Counted from the first letter of the stretch, positions 18,247 to 26,881 are shown. The stretch: DNA of 64,000 nt from Allorhizobium undicola ORS 992 = ATCC 700741 (GCF_000621665.1 NZ_JHXQ01000007.1:106605-170604); one strand, 5' to 3'. The notes: generated from the sequence alone by a model not told the origin. Made by a program: numbers and translations.

Positions 18247-19361
18247 AGGCTTTTCCCAGCCGCATTCTGATGACGGTGGATGCCGTTGGCGGTGTCTGGC
18301 GTTATTCTCTCGACCTTGCCGCGGAACTTGGCCGCCGAGGCGTGGAAACCATATTCGTCGGTCTTGGGCCGTCTCCAGAACCTCACCAGATTGCGGAGGC
18401 TGCCAAAACCGGCGAATTGCTGTGGCTCGGCCTGCCGCTGGACTGGATGGCAGGCTGTGTGCGAGACCTGGAGAGCGTGGCGCCGATGCTGGCGGAAACC
18501 GCGGAACGCTACCAGGTGGATCTGCTCCATCTCAATCTGCCTTCGCAGGCAAGCGGCCTTCATTCGCAAAAGCCGGTGGTTACCGTATCGCATTCCTGTA
18601 TTCCCACCTGGTCCATGCAGGTCAAGGGGACCCGGCCCCCGCAGAACTGGCATTGGCACGGAGTCCTGAACCGGCAGGGATTGATGCAGGCAACGGCAGT
18701 GGTTGCCCCCAGCCATAGCCATGGCCAGGCATTGGAGACGTGTTATGGGCCTCTGCCACATCTTTCCGTAATCGAGAATGCGAGTGCGGTGCAAGCGTCC
18801 TGTCGGCAAAGAGATGCTGTGGTGTTTGCTGCGGGCCGCTGGTGGGATGAGGGCAAGAATGGCAGGGTTCTGGATGCCGCCGCCGGACTTTGCGGCCTGC
18901 CGGTTCTGATGGCCGGAGAATTACAGGGGCCGGAAGGGCAATCGCTTGTTCTCTCCCACGCCCGCGGACTCGGCCCCATGCCGCATCGGGCCATGGTGGC
19001 GGCGTTGGCGCAAGCCGAGATATTTGCTTCTCCCTCGCTTTACGAGCCCTTCGGGCTTGCAGCGCTTGAGGCAGCACGTTGCGGCGTTCCCATGGTGCTG
19101 GCTGACATTGCCACCTATCGCGAGCTTTGGCAGGACGCGGCCCTTTTTGCGCCACCCGATGATCCGGACGCCTTTGCTGCGGTAATTCGCGAGTTTCACC
19201 AGAGGCCACAGCAGCGGCAGGCGCTGGCAGCAAGAGCGATGTTTCGGGCCGCGGAGTTCACGCTGGCCCGGCAGGCAGATGCCATGCTGGCGCTTTATCG
19301 CGGCTGCTCTGGCGCCAAAGCGGCTTCCCCTCTTTGCCTTTCAGCCCGGAGATTGTCATGA
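18243..19361 (+). CDS. Glycosyltransferase family 4
   Basis: A 372-residue GT-B protein whose ATG overlaps the fusion gene stop. The N-terminus MTVDAVGGVWRYSLDLAAEL, the HSCIPTW region and the donor-domain run SPSLYEPFGLAALEAARCGV, with the E-x7-E glutamate pair, identify GT4. It probably uses a nucleotide sugar made by the flanking epimerases or the decarboxylase at 22877. Its stop overlaps the first CgeB-like gene. Nothing in the chain suggests secretion or membrane helices. Confidence 0.87.
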   Translation: MKAFPSRILMTVDAVGGVWRYSLDLAAELGRRGVETIFVGLGPSPEPHQIAEAAKTGELLWLGLPLDWMAGCVRDLESVAPMLAETAERYQVDLLHLNLPSQASGLHSQKPVVTVSHSCIPTWSMQVKGTRPPQNWHWHGVLNRQGLMQATAVVAPSHSHGQALETCYGPLPHLSVIENASAVQASCRQRDAVVFAAGRWWDEGKNGRVLDAAAGLCGLPVLMAGELQGPEGQSLVLSHARGLGPMPHRAMVAALAQAEIFASPSLYEPFGLAALEAARCGVPMVLADIATYRELWQDAALFAPPDDPDAFAAVIREFHQRPQQRQALAARAMFRAAEFTLARQADAMLALYRGCSGAKAASPLCLSARRLS

Positions 19362-20503
19362 GGTTTCTGTTCTATACCCACTCCCTTGTTTCGGACTGGA
19401 ATCATGGCAACGCGCATTTTCTGCGTGGCGTCATGAAGGAGCTTCTGAAGCAGGGACATGAGGCTCATGCTCTGGAGCCAGAGAATGGCTGGAGCAGGCG
19501 CAACCTCGAAAGCGAGCATGGCGAGGCAGCAATCGCGGCTTTCCAGCACGCATTCCCCATGTTGAAAAGCCAGTGCTACGGTCCGGATTTCAACCATGAG
19601 GCCACTCTTGCCGGTGCCGATGTGGTGGTGGTGCATGAATGGACAGATCCGGATCTTGTCGCGCGCATTGGCAGGGCGCGCCGTGAGGAAGACTTCACCC
19701 TCCTGTTTCACGATACCCATCATCGAGCCGTGTCGGCTGGCGAGGACATGGCGGCACTCGAACTGGCTGATTACGATGCGGTGCTGGCCTTTGGCGAGGC
19801 GTTGAGCGAAAGATACCGCAAGGCCGGATGGGGCCGGAAGGTTTTTACCTGGCATGAGGCGGCCGACGATACGCTTTTCCATCCCATGCCCGAGATGGAG
19901 CGCCAGGGCGATCTTGTGTGGATCGGCAATTGGGGTGATGACGAGCGCAGCCGCGAGTTGGCTGAATTTTTGCTGGAGCCGGTGGCGAGGTTGAGCCGGG
20001 AGAGGGCAGTTCCCGTGCAGGCCGACATCCACGGGGTGCGCTACCCGGCTCTGGCCCTTGATGCTCTTGGAGCGGCGGGTCTTGCCTATCATGGCTGGAT
20101 TGCCAATGCCGAAGTGCCGCACTGCTTTGCCGCCCATGCCTTCACCATACATGTACCGCGCCGCCCCTATGTTGACCATTTGCCGGGCATTCCGACCATT
20201 CGGGTATTTGAGGCTCTGGCCTGTGGCATTCCTTTGCTTTCCGCCCCATGGAATGATTGCGAGGGCCTGTTTACGCCGGGGAAGGATTTTTTGTTTGCCA
20301 GAAATTCCGGTGAGATGGCGCGCCTGATGGAGGATCTGTTGCAGGATGCAGCGATGCGGCAAGCCTTTGCCGCCGAAGGGCTGGCTACCATCCGGGCGCG
20401 CCACACCTGCCGTCACCGCGTTCTTGAACTTCTGGACATTCTTTCGTCTCTGGGCGTTGACCGGAGGAGCCTGTCGCTTCAGGCCGGGGAGGCAGCGGAA
20501 TGA
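19358..20503 (+). CDS. CgeB-like glycosyltransferase, paralogue 1
   Basis: The chosen ATG overlaps the upstream stop; 381 residues, starting MRFLFYTHSLVSDWNHGNAH. The C-terminal half carries the CgeB/DUF3880-type signature: IPTIRVFEALACGIPLLSAP, then EGLFTPGKDFLFARNSGEM, the donor-binding part of a GT-B fold. CgeB proteins take their name from Bacillus spore-surface genes and are thought to be glycosyltransferases. The middle contains WIGNWGDDERSREL, where related proteins read GxxSPDR. It is the first of three related genes in tandem, each joined by ATGA. Donor and acceptor are unknown. Confidence 0.82.
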   Translation: MRFLFYTHSLVSDWNHGNAHFLRGVMKELLKQGHEAHALEPENGWSRRNLESEHGEAAIAAFQHAFPMLKSQCYGPDFNHEATLAGADVVVVHEWTDPDLVARIGRARREEDFTLLFHDTHHRAVSAGEDMAALELADYDAVLAFGEALSERYRKAGWGRKVFTWHEAADDTLFHPMPEMERQGDLVWIGNWGDDERSRELAEFLLEPVARLSRERAVPVQADIHGVRYPALALDALGAAGLAYHGWIANAEVPHCFAAHAFTIHVPRRPYVDHLPGIPTIRVFEALACGIPLLSAPWNDCEGLFTPGKDFLFARNSGEMARLMEDLLQDAAMRQAFAAEGLATIRARHTCRHRVLELLDILSSLGVDRRSLSLQAGEAAE

Positions 20504-21603
20504 AGATTGCCTTTTACGGATCCAGCCTGCTTTCGGCCTATTGGAACGGTGCTGCCACATATTATCGCGGGATAATACGCGCCCTTGCGGCTTTGGGGCA
20601 TGAAATCACCTTCTACGAACCAGATATTTATGACAGGCAGAAGCATCGTGATATGGATGCGCCCGGCTGGTGCCGTGTGGTCGTCTATCAGCCAACGCAG
20701 AGCGATCTGCTAAGAGTGTGTGGCGAGGCTGCCGATGCGGATGTGGTTATCAAGGCAAGCGGGGTGGGTTTTGCCGATGACTGCCTGCCGGGACTGCTGC
20801 AACGGCAGGCGCGCCGGGATGCCCTGACGATCTTCTGGGATGTCGATGCTCCGGCGACACTTGCCGAGCTTTTTGCTGCCCCGGAGCATCCCCTGCGCGC
20901 TGCACTATCCGGGTTTTCTCTTGTCCTGACCTATGGCGGCGGTGCACCCGTGATTTCGGCCTATCGGGCGCTTGGCGCTGACTGTTGCGTGCCGGTTTAC
21001 AATGCGCTGGATCCCTCCACGCATCATCCTGTTCTGCCTCGGGCGGAATTTGCGGCGGATCTGGGTTTTCTCGGCAATCGACTGCCGGATCGGGAGGCGA
21101 GGGTGGAAAGCTTCTTTCTCGAACCTGCGGCGCGGATGGTGGATCAGCGTTTCCTGCTGGGCGGCTCCGGCTGGGAGGATAAGCCGATGGCGGCCAATAT
21201 CCGCCGTCTGGGTCATGTGTCTACCCGCGATCATAATGCCTTCAACGTGACCCCCAAGGCCGTGCTGAATATTTCACGCGCCGACATGGCGCGCACCGGC
21301 TTTTCTCCGGCCACGCGGGTTTTCGAGGCGGCCGGGGCCGCTGCCTGTCTGATTACCGATCACTGGGAGGGTATTGAGCAGTTCCTGACCCCCGGGGAGG
21401 AGGTGCTGGTCGCACGCGACGGGCGCGATGTGGAGGAAATCCTGACCGGGCTTGGCAGGCAGGAAGCCCGCGCCATAGGCGTGAAGGCCCTTCAGCGGGT
21501 TTTGAAGGATCACACCTACGACAACCGCGCCCTTGCGCTGCATGAGCTGCTTGGACGCCGAAAGGCGATTTCGGCAGAGCAAAAACGGGAGGGCGTTGCA
21601 TGA
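20500..21603 (+). CDS. CgeB-like glycosyltransferase, paralogue 2
   Basis: A 367-residue protein starting MKIAFYGSSLLSAYWNGAAT. It shares its architecture with both neighbours: a middle FLGNRLPDREARVESFFLEP segment, then ISRADMARTGFSPATRVFEA and EGIEQFLTPGEEVLVARDG near the C-terminus. The middle section also has a DVDAPATLAEL motif. Similarity to paralogue 3 is visibly closer (NxxRADM..xGxSPxxRxFEAA) than to paralogue 1. Both ends overlap neighbours by ATGA. Likely a cytoplasmic GT-B transferase acting on the same product as its neighbours. Confidence 0.82.
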   Translation: MKIAFYGSSLLSAYWNGAATYYRGIIRALAALGHEITFYEPDIYDRQKHRDMDAPGWCRVVVYQPTQSDLLRVCGEAADADVVIKASGVGFADDCLPGLLQRQARRDALTIFWDVDAPATLAELFAAPEHPLRAALSGFSLVLTYGGGAPVISAYRALGADCCVPVYNALDPSTHHPVLPRAEFAADLGFLGNRLPDREARVESFFLEPAARMVDQRFLLGGSGWEDKPMAANIRRLGHVSTRDHNAFNVTPKAVLNISRADMARTGFSPATRVFEAAGAAACLITDHWEGIEQFLTPGEEVLVARDGRDVEEILTGLGRQEARAIGVKALQRVLKDHTYDNRALALHELLGRRKAISAEQKREGVA

Positions 21604-22715
21604 ATAAGCCGCTGAAACTTGTATTTATTGGCCTCACTTTGTCGTCTTCCTGGGGGAACGGTCATGCGACGGCCTATCGTTCGCTTCTCGGAGGCCTGAA
21701 TGCCCTGGGGCATGAATGTCTTTTTCTCGAACGGGACATGCCCTGGTATGCGGCGCATCGCGATCTGCCGGAGGCCTCGTTCTGCCGCCTTGCCTATTAT
21801 GCCTCCGTGGATCAACTGGGCGAGGTCTTTGCTGACGACATACGCGGAGCAGATGCCGTGATCATCGGTTCATATGTTCCGGATGGGGTGGATGTCATAG
21901 ACCTCGTGCGGGCAATGGTGCCGGATTGCCTGTGCTTTTACGATATCGATACTCCGGTGACACTGGCGAGGATGGGACGTGAAGAGGAGGATTACATCGC
22001 AAGGCGCCAGTTGCCGCTTTTCGATATCTGCTTTTCTTTTTCGGGGGGCCCGATCCTGACCGTTCTCGAACGCGATTTCGGCGTGCAGCGGGCCATGGCG
22101 CTCTATTGCTCGGTCGATCCTGATGTCTACCACGCCACTGGCGAGGCTACGGCCTGGGATCTCGGCTATCTCGGCACCTATAGCCCCGATCGGCAACTGG
22201 TTCTTGAACGCCTGCTGCTCAGGCCAGCGCGACTTTTGCCGCATCGCCGCTTTGTCGTGGCGGGACCATCCTATCCGGCAGATATCGACTGGCCGGCCAA
22301 TGTGGAACGGATCGAGCATCTGCCTCCTGAGGCCCATGCTTCCTTCTACAGCCGCCAGCGCTTCACGCTGAACGTGACGCGCGCCGATATGGTAGCGCTT
22401 GGCTGGTCGCCCAGTGTTCGCCTGTTCGAGGCCGCGGCCTGCGGCGTGCCGATCATCAGCGATATATGGGAGGGGCTTGCGAGCCTCTTTCCGGAGGGGC
22501 AGGCCATAGTGCTGGCAAAGGATACGCAGGATGTGGCCGATGTGCTGGAAACCATGCCGGAAACGTCAAGGCGGGAGATTGCGCAGGAAGCGGCGCACAT
22601 CGTGCTGACGGGTCATACCGGACATGCGAGAGGGGAAGAGCTGGCGGCTGCGATTTGGGGGTTTCAAGCACTTCCAGCAAAAGTGGGAACCGGTTTTGCG
22701 TCCGGAAATGCGTGA
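21600..22715 (+). CDS. CgeB-like glycosyltransferase, paralogue 3
   Basis: A 371-residue protein starting MNKPLKLVFIGLTLSSSWGN. It has DIDTPVTLARMG, YLGTYSPDRQLVLERLLLRP, NVTRADMVALGWSPSVRLFE and IWEGLASLFPEGQAIVLA, the full CgeB-like C-terminal set. The last 14 codons lie inside the first copy of a 55-base tandem repeat, so the tail ALPAKVGTGFASGNA is repeat-derived and the TGA is supplied by the repeat. The original stop was therefore probably lost or overwritten. It ends the overlapping gene chain; the next gene begins about 160 bases on. Confidence 0.82.
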   Translation: MNKPLKLVFIGLTLSSSWGNGHATAYRSLLGGLNALGHECLFLERDMPWYAAHRDLPEASFCRLAYYASVDQLGEVFADDIRGADAVIIGSYVPDGVDVIDLVRAMVPDCLCFYDIDTPVTLARMGREEEDYIARRQLPLFDICFSFSGGPILTVLERDFGVQRAMALYCSVDPDVYHATGEATAWDLGYLGTYSPDRQLVLERLLLRPARLLPHRRFVVAGPSYPADIDWPANVERIEHLPPEAHASFYSRQRFTLNVTRADMVALGWSPSVRLFEAAACGVPIISDIWEGLASLFPEGQAIVLAKDTQDVADVLETMPETSRREIAQEAAHIVLTGHTGHARGEELAAAIWGFQALPAKVGTGFASGNA

Positions 22716-22825
22716 AAGAGCTGCATTTCCAGCAAAAGTGGGAACCGGTTTTGCGTCCGGAAATGCGTGAAAGAGCTGTATTTCCAGCAAAAGTGGGAAC
22801 CGGCTTTGCGTCTGGAACAGAGTAG
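22672..22825. repeat. Three tandem 55-base hairpin repeats (AAAAGTG/GTTTT class)
   Basis: Copies begin at 22672, 22727 and 22782, exactly 55 bases apart. Copies 1 and 2 are nearly identical; copy 3 has CGGCTTTGCGTCTGGAACAG and is degenerate at its end. Each copy is a hairpin of TTTCC...GGAAA around AGCAAAAGTGGGAACCGG and TTTTGCG. The first copy overlaps the end of CgeB paralogue 3. Confidence 0.93.
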
Positions 22826-22876
22826 GGGTGAAATTTGACATCGCCAGCCAACCGGCAAGTGTGAGAGGAGAAGACC

Positions 22877-23899
22877 ATGCTGCAAGGATATGAGAGAGCC
22901 CCAAGAACTGTGCTGGTTGCTGGCGGGGCGGGCTTTCTGGGCTCGCATCTTGCCGATGAGTTGCTGGCGCAGGGCTGCCGGGTGATTTGCCTTGACAACT
23001 TCCTGACGGGTTCGATGGAGAATATCGCGCCGTTACTCAATCATCCGGCCTTCAGCTTTGTGAAGCATGACGTCTGCGACCCGGTTTTCCTGCCGGAAAA
23101 ACTCGATGCGATCTACAATCTCGCCTGTGCCGCTTCTCCTCCCAACTATCAGGCCGATCCCATCCACACCATGATGACCAGCGTGATCGGCACACGCAAT
23201 CTGCTGGCGTTGGCAGAGACAAATAGCGCCCGCTTGTTGCAGGCCTCCACCAGCGAGGTTTATGGCGATCCGGAGCAACATCCCCAGCGGGAAGACTATT
23301 GGGGGCATGTGAATTGCACGGGACCGCGGGCCTGTTATGATGAGGGCAAGCGGGCTGCGGAGGCATTATGCTTCGATTTTTTGCGGCTTTCGCGCGTGGA
23401 TGTGCGCATTGCCCGTATTTTCAACACATATGGCCCCCGTATGCAGCCGGATGATGGGCGGATCGTATCGAACCTGATTGTCCAGGCACTGCAAGGCCGC
23501 CCCATGACAATCTATGGTAGCGGCGCACAGACGCGGTCCTTCTGCTATGTCACCGATTTGGTCGGGGGGCTGATGGCTCTCATGGCGATCGACGATAATC
23601 CGGGCCAGCCTGTAAACATGGGTAATCCGCAGGAGTTTTCCATTTGCGAGCTGGCCGAGCAGGTCAGAAGGGCAATTCCCCAGGCGGGTGATATCATCCA
23701 TCGGCCGCTTCCGACCGACGATCCCCGTCGCCGGCGGCCTGACATTACCAAGGCGCAGGCATTGCTGGGCTGGACGCCTAAGGTCTCGCTTGCTCAAGGA
23801 CTGGAAGCAACAATCGATTGGTTTACCCGGACGCTGCCACGTGCATCCTCTCCGCTTGCCCGAAACGAGCAAGGTCCAGATGCCCTGATCTGCAAATGA
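22877..23899 (+). CDS. UDP-glucuronate decarboxylase (UDP-xylose synthase)
   Basis: A 340-residue extended SDR with GGAGFLGSHLADELLAQG, the hallmark LACAASPPNYQADP stretch, ASTSEVYGDP, CYDEGKRAAE (Tyr-x3-Lys with the ArnA/UXS-type RACYDEGKR) and FNTYGPRM. These motifs separate UXS from 4-epimerases. The enzyme converts UDP-glucuronate to UDP-xylose with bound NAD+. It follows the glycan gene chain after the 55-base repeats. The upstream ugd gene makes its substrate. It is likely to supply xylose residues to the neighbouring glycosyltransferases. GAGAGGAGAAGACC is a good ribosome site before the ATG. Confidence 0.92.
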   Translation: MLQGYERAPRTVLVAGGAGFLGSHLADELLAQGCRVICLDNFLTGSMENIAPLLNHPAFSFVKHDVCDPVFLPEKLDAIYNLACAASPPNYQADPIHTMMTSVIGTRNLLALAETNSARLLQASTSEVYGDPEQHPQREDYWGHVNCTGPRACYDEGKRAAEALCFDFLRLSRVDVRIARIFNTYGPRMQPDDGRIVSNLIVQALQGRPMTIYGSGAQTRSFCYVTDLVGGLMALMAIDDNPGQPVNMGNPQEFSICELAEQVRRAIPQAGDIIHRPLPTDDPRRRRPDITKAQALLGWTPKVSLAQGLEATIDWFTRTLPRASSPLARNEQGPDALICK

Positions 23900-24041
23900 C
23901 AGCCGGTCTTTCGTCCCGAAACACGATAAGGAACCATGCTTAAACGAAACACGGAGCTTCAACGACACACGGAATGACCGTTGATCTTTGTTTTAACCAT
24001 TACCGGCGGGAAGACCGGATTCCACCTTTCCGCGAAATGCT

Positions 24042-24167
24042 CTACTGCTGAATCGTACGGGGTGAGGCGTGCTTGCTCTCATTGCTATCGGGGGGACTGA
24101 AAAAGGCAAATCCCGATAGCAAAATCAGCAGAAGCGCGAAACAGACAGTCCATTGCTTGCCATTCAT
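24042..24167 (-). CDS. Candidate 41-residue single-pass membrane protein
   Basis: An ATG at 24167 opens a 41-codon frame ending in TAG. It starts MNGKQWTVCFALLLILLSGF, then FFSPPDSNESKH. A short basic start, about 15 hydrophobic residues and a polar tail fit a small inner-membrane or lipoprotein-like peptide. The ribosome site is weak (GAAAGAA). There is no family assignment. It is the only coding candidate in the gap 23900-24256, which otherwise shows nothing I can name. Confidence is limited because of size. Confidence 0.4.
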   Translation of the reverse strand: MNGKQWTVCFALLLILLSGFAFFSPPDSNESKHASPRTIQQ

Positions 24168-24256
24168 CGTGGATTCTTTCGGAAGGATGCTTGCCCGCCT
24201 TCAAACGGGCAGCCTGTTCTTCCAACCGTCAGAAGGCTGGACTGTTCCAGCGCTGG

Positions 24257-25591
24257 TTAACCCGCTTTTCGTGTGGTTAACTCCTCTATGCCTGCCTGGG
24301 CTTCGATGCGGTTCCCGCCTGCTGCCAGCCACAGGCCGATGGCGAGCGTGAGCGCGGCGATGAAGAGAAGATAGTAGGCATGTGCCATGGGGTTCCATGC
24401 CAGAAGCGTCGAAACGGCAACCGGCGTCAGGCCGCCGAAGATCGCGTAGGAAAGATTATAGGAGAACGACAGGCCGGTAAAACGGACAGGTGCCGGGAAG
24501 GCTCGCACCATCACATAGGGAACGGCGCCGACCATGCCAACCGACAATCCCATGACCGCATAGAGACCAAACAGAACGGGAACCGATGTGGCTGCCAGAC
24601 TGTAGAAGGTGAAGGTTGCTGCGGCAAAAAACAGGCTGCCGCCGATGAACAGCCGTGCCGATCCGATTCTGTCCACCAGCGCGCCTGCCGCAGCGGTGCC
24701 GACAATCAGGAACAATGTGCCGAAACTGGTTGCCGCCAGCGCCTGCTGGGCACCGTAACCATAAAGCTTTTGCAGCAATGTCGCGGTCATCAGCGTCGTG
24801 ACGACAATCCCGGCTGAAAGGATCCAGGTCAGGAGCATGGACAGCACAATGGCGCGGGGATGGTCGCGCAGGACGGCTTTCAGCGGCAATTCGGGCACGG
24901 ACTTCCGGCTTTCCTGCATTTCGCGAAAGATCGGCGTTTCACTGAGCCAGCGGCGCAGATAGACGGCGACAAGCCCGAAAACGCCACCGAGCAGAAAGGG
25001 AATGCGCCAGGCATAGGCAGCCACGTCGTCCGGGGTGAAGGCCGTGTTGATAATGGTGGCAATGAACGACCCAAGCAGGATTCCCAGCGTCAGGCCGGAA
25101 CACAGAAAGCCGCAAGCAAAACCGACACGGCGGAATGGTACATGCTCGGAAACAAAGGTCCATGCGCCGGGAACTTCGCCACCGATTGCCGCCCCCTGCA
25201 ACAACCGCATGACGACGAGAAGCAGCGGTGCGGCAACCCCGATGCTGGCATAGGTGGGCATTGCCGCCATGCCCAGCGTGGAAAGCGCCATGAGCAGGAT
25301 GGAGAAGGCAAATACTTTCTTGCGCCCGAAGATGTCACCGAAGTGGGCAAGGACAATACCGCCCACCGGTCGAACCAGATAACCGGCGGCAAAAATCCCG
25401 AATGTCTGGATTGTCACCAGCCAATCCGGCATGTCCGGGGGAAAAAACAGTTTGCCGATCACCGCCGCGAAGAACACGAAAATGATGAAATCGTAAAACT
25501 CAAGCGCGCCGCCGAGCGCGGAAAGGCCAAGTGTGCGAAAATCGGCAGAGGTAAGCCGACGGGGCGGCGCGGAAGCGGTGATGGGTGTCAT
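24257..25591 (-). CDS. MFS transporter, metabolite:H+ symporter (MHS) type
   Basis: A 444-residue protein with about 12 membrane helices. Typical MHS features are present: LGGALEFYDFIIFVFFAAVI in helix 1, GDIFGRKKVFAFSILLMAL between helices 2 and 3 (the MFS G-x3-GRK motif), and RLLQGAAIGGEVPGAWTFVSEH. The MHS group takes up carboxylates, betaines or osmolytes with protons. Substrate not evident. The neighbouring FadR-type regulator at 25971 is transcribed the same way but about 380 bases upstream, so it may control this transporter. Confidence 0.88.
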   Translation of the reverse strand: MTPITASAPPRRLTSADFRTLGLSALGGALEFYDFIIFVFFAAVIGKLFFPPDMPDWLVTIQTFGIFAAGYLVRPVGGIVLAHFGDIFGRKKVFAFSILLMALSTLGMAAMPTYASIGVAAPLLLVVMRLLQGAAIGGEVPGAWTFVSEHVPFRRVGFACGFLCSGLTLGILLGSFIATIINTAFTPDDVAAYAWRIPFLLGGVFGLVAVYLRRWLSETPIFREMQESRKSVPELPLKAVLRDHPRAIVLSMLLTWILSAGIVVTTLMTATLLQKLYGYGAQQALAATSFGTLFLIVGTAAAGALVDRIGSARLFIGGSLFFAAATFTFYSLAATSVPVLFGLYAVMGLSVGMVGAVPYVMVRAFPAPVRFTGLSFSYNLSYAIFGGLTPVAVSTLLAWNPMAHAYYLLFIAALTLAIGLWLAAGGNRIEAQAGIEELTTRKAG

Positions 25592-25659
25592 GGAAGCAAA
25601 GCCTGTTGCGGGTCAGCCTTGTTCGTTGCGCATTTTACCCTGAATTTCAAGTGGCTAGA

Positions 25660-25704
25660 GCATTTTCGCAAAAAGTGTAGTCACGGTTTTGCCTCCGGAA
25701 ATGC
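25660..25704. repeat. Hairpin repeat, AAAAGTG/GTTTT class
   Basis: GCATTTTC (25660-25667) pairs with GGAAATGC (25697-25704), with one mismatch. The inside reads GCAAAAAGTGTAGTCACGGTTTTGCCTCC. It lies in the 379-base gap between the MFS and GntR genes, where I see no other supported feature. Confidence 0.75.
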
Positions 25705-25970
25705 GGGAAAACAAAAGCCTGGAGCGCGTCGGGTGGGCCTTTGTTCATCGGACGCGCTCCAGCCCTGCAAGACGCCACTCTCTCCTGCATGGGAATGGGT
25801 GTGCGACCCATTGGCTTTCCCGCGGGGCGAAAGGAGAAAGAAAAAGCGGGCGGCGTGCCATCGTCATCGCGCCGCCCGCCAGAAACGCCCCGCCGTGCGG
25901 GGCGGGACGATCTGAAACTTTTAATTCCGAGCCCTGCCGGTGTTGCACGGCCACGGCCCCCTGCTTCACC

Positions 25971-26708
25971 TCAGCTTACGCCTTTCTTGCCAGCCTCCGG
26001 CGTGTCTACATATCCGCCAGGCATCGAGGTTACGCGGATCAGGGCCTCCTGGAATGACAAAAGGTGGTCTCGCATTGCCTCGCAGGCTCCCGCGCAATCT
26101 CGTGCGGCAATGGCATCGATAATGGACAGGTGCTGCTGGTGGGCCACTTCGGAGGAATGATGCAGGCGTCCTGCTTGTTCCCGCAGCATTCGCCAGCCGT
26201 CTTCCTCACGTACGCGGTTCACCAGATCGAAAATGCTCAAAAACAGGGTGTTGCCTGCGCATTGCGCTATGCGCCGATGCAGGCTTCCATCCCATAATTC
26301 CTGCGCATCGGCATCGTCGCTTTCAAAAATCCTCGCTGCCAGATGGTACATGGCATCCACATGCTCAGGTGTTGCCCGCAAGGCCGCCAGTTGCGCCAGC
26401 TGCGGTTCGATCCGCAGCCGGACTTCCATGACCTCCAGAGGGTCGGCGCCCCGGCGCATTCCACTCTCCAGCAGCGTGTGGTCCACAGGCCTCGCGCCGG
26501 CAAACGTTCCGGAGCCCTGTCTTCTCCAAACCAGGCCTTCCGCCTCGAGAACCTCCAGCGCGCGGCGGATGGCCCGGCGGCTGACATTCAGCATTTCCGC
26601 GAGGTGCCGTTCTGTTGGAAGACGGGCGCCCGCCTGAAGCCTTTCGCCCACCAGAAGCGCCCTCAGTCCCTCAAGGGCCAGATTTGAGTTTTCCTGTACT
26701 GCCGACAT
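25971..26708 (-). CDS. FadR-type GntR family regulator
   Basis: A 245-residue repressor. Residues about 14-70 form the GntR winged helix, with LPTERHLAEMLNVSRRAIRR as recognition helix and LEAEGLVWRRQGSGTFAG as wing. The C-terminal FCD domain has the RLRIEPQLAQLAALRATPEH helix, and then LHRRIAQCAGN and HHSSEVAHQQHLSIIDAI, which carry the D/H metal-binding residues. Such regulators respond to organic acids or sugars acids. A perfect palindrome spans its own start codon, suggesting autorepression. Likely targets are the adjacent MFS transporter or the polysaccharide locus to its right. Confidence 0.87.
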   Translation of the reverse strand: MSAVQENSNLALEGLRALLVGERLQAGARLPTERHLAEMLNVSRRAIRRALEVLEAEGLVWRRQGSGTFAGARPVDHTLLESGMRRGADPLEVMEVRLRIEPQLAQLAALRATPEHVDAMYHLAARIFESDDADAQELWDGSLHRRIAQCAGNTLFLSIFDLVNRVREEDGWRMLREQAGRLHHSSEVAHQQHLSIIDAIAARDCAGACEAMRDHLLSFQEALIRVTSMPGGYVDTPEAGKKGVS

Positions 26709-26738
26709 TGGTTCGAACCAATTTCCTATTGGTTCAGT
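26707..26738. promoter_or_regulatory. Putative GntR operator (ATTGGTTCGAACCAAT)
   Basis: A perfect 16-base palindrome occupies 26707-26722 and overlaps the GntR start codon. A second half-site, ATTGGTTCA, follows at 26728-26736. FadR-type regulators bind NTGGTNNNACCAN-like palindromes, which fits. Confidence 0.65.
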
Positions 26739-26772
26739 AGGCTACGACTTCCCTCCGATGTCAAGTTTTTCC

Positions 26773-26871
26773 CGCATCGGACCGAAAAGTGGACCCGGTT
26801 TTCGGGCAATCCGATGCGGAGATTAAAGCATCGGACCGAAAAGTGGCCGCGGTTTTCGGATAATCCGATGT
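26773..26871. repeat. Two tandem hairpin repeats (stem GCATCGGA)
   Basis: Two copies about 54 bases apart. Copy 1 has arms 26773-26781 and 26810-26818 (CGCATCGGA with TCCGATGCG). Copy 2 has arms from 26828 and 26864-26871. Both keep the inner CCGAAAAGTGG and GGTTTTCGG of the class while the outer stem differs from other copies. Confidence 0.85.
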
Positions 26872-26881
26872 TTCTGTGCCC

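Noticed and set aside
22672..22825. Regular 55-base repeats considered as a CRISPR array
   Set aside because: The full 55-base unit repeats with no unique spacers, and no cas genes are nearby.
24073..24351. 92-codon plus-strand frame near the MFS gene end
   Set aside because: Overlaps the MFS 3' end, no ribosome site, and no coding-like pattern; the minus-strand 41-codon frame is more plausible.
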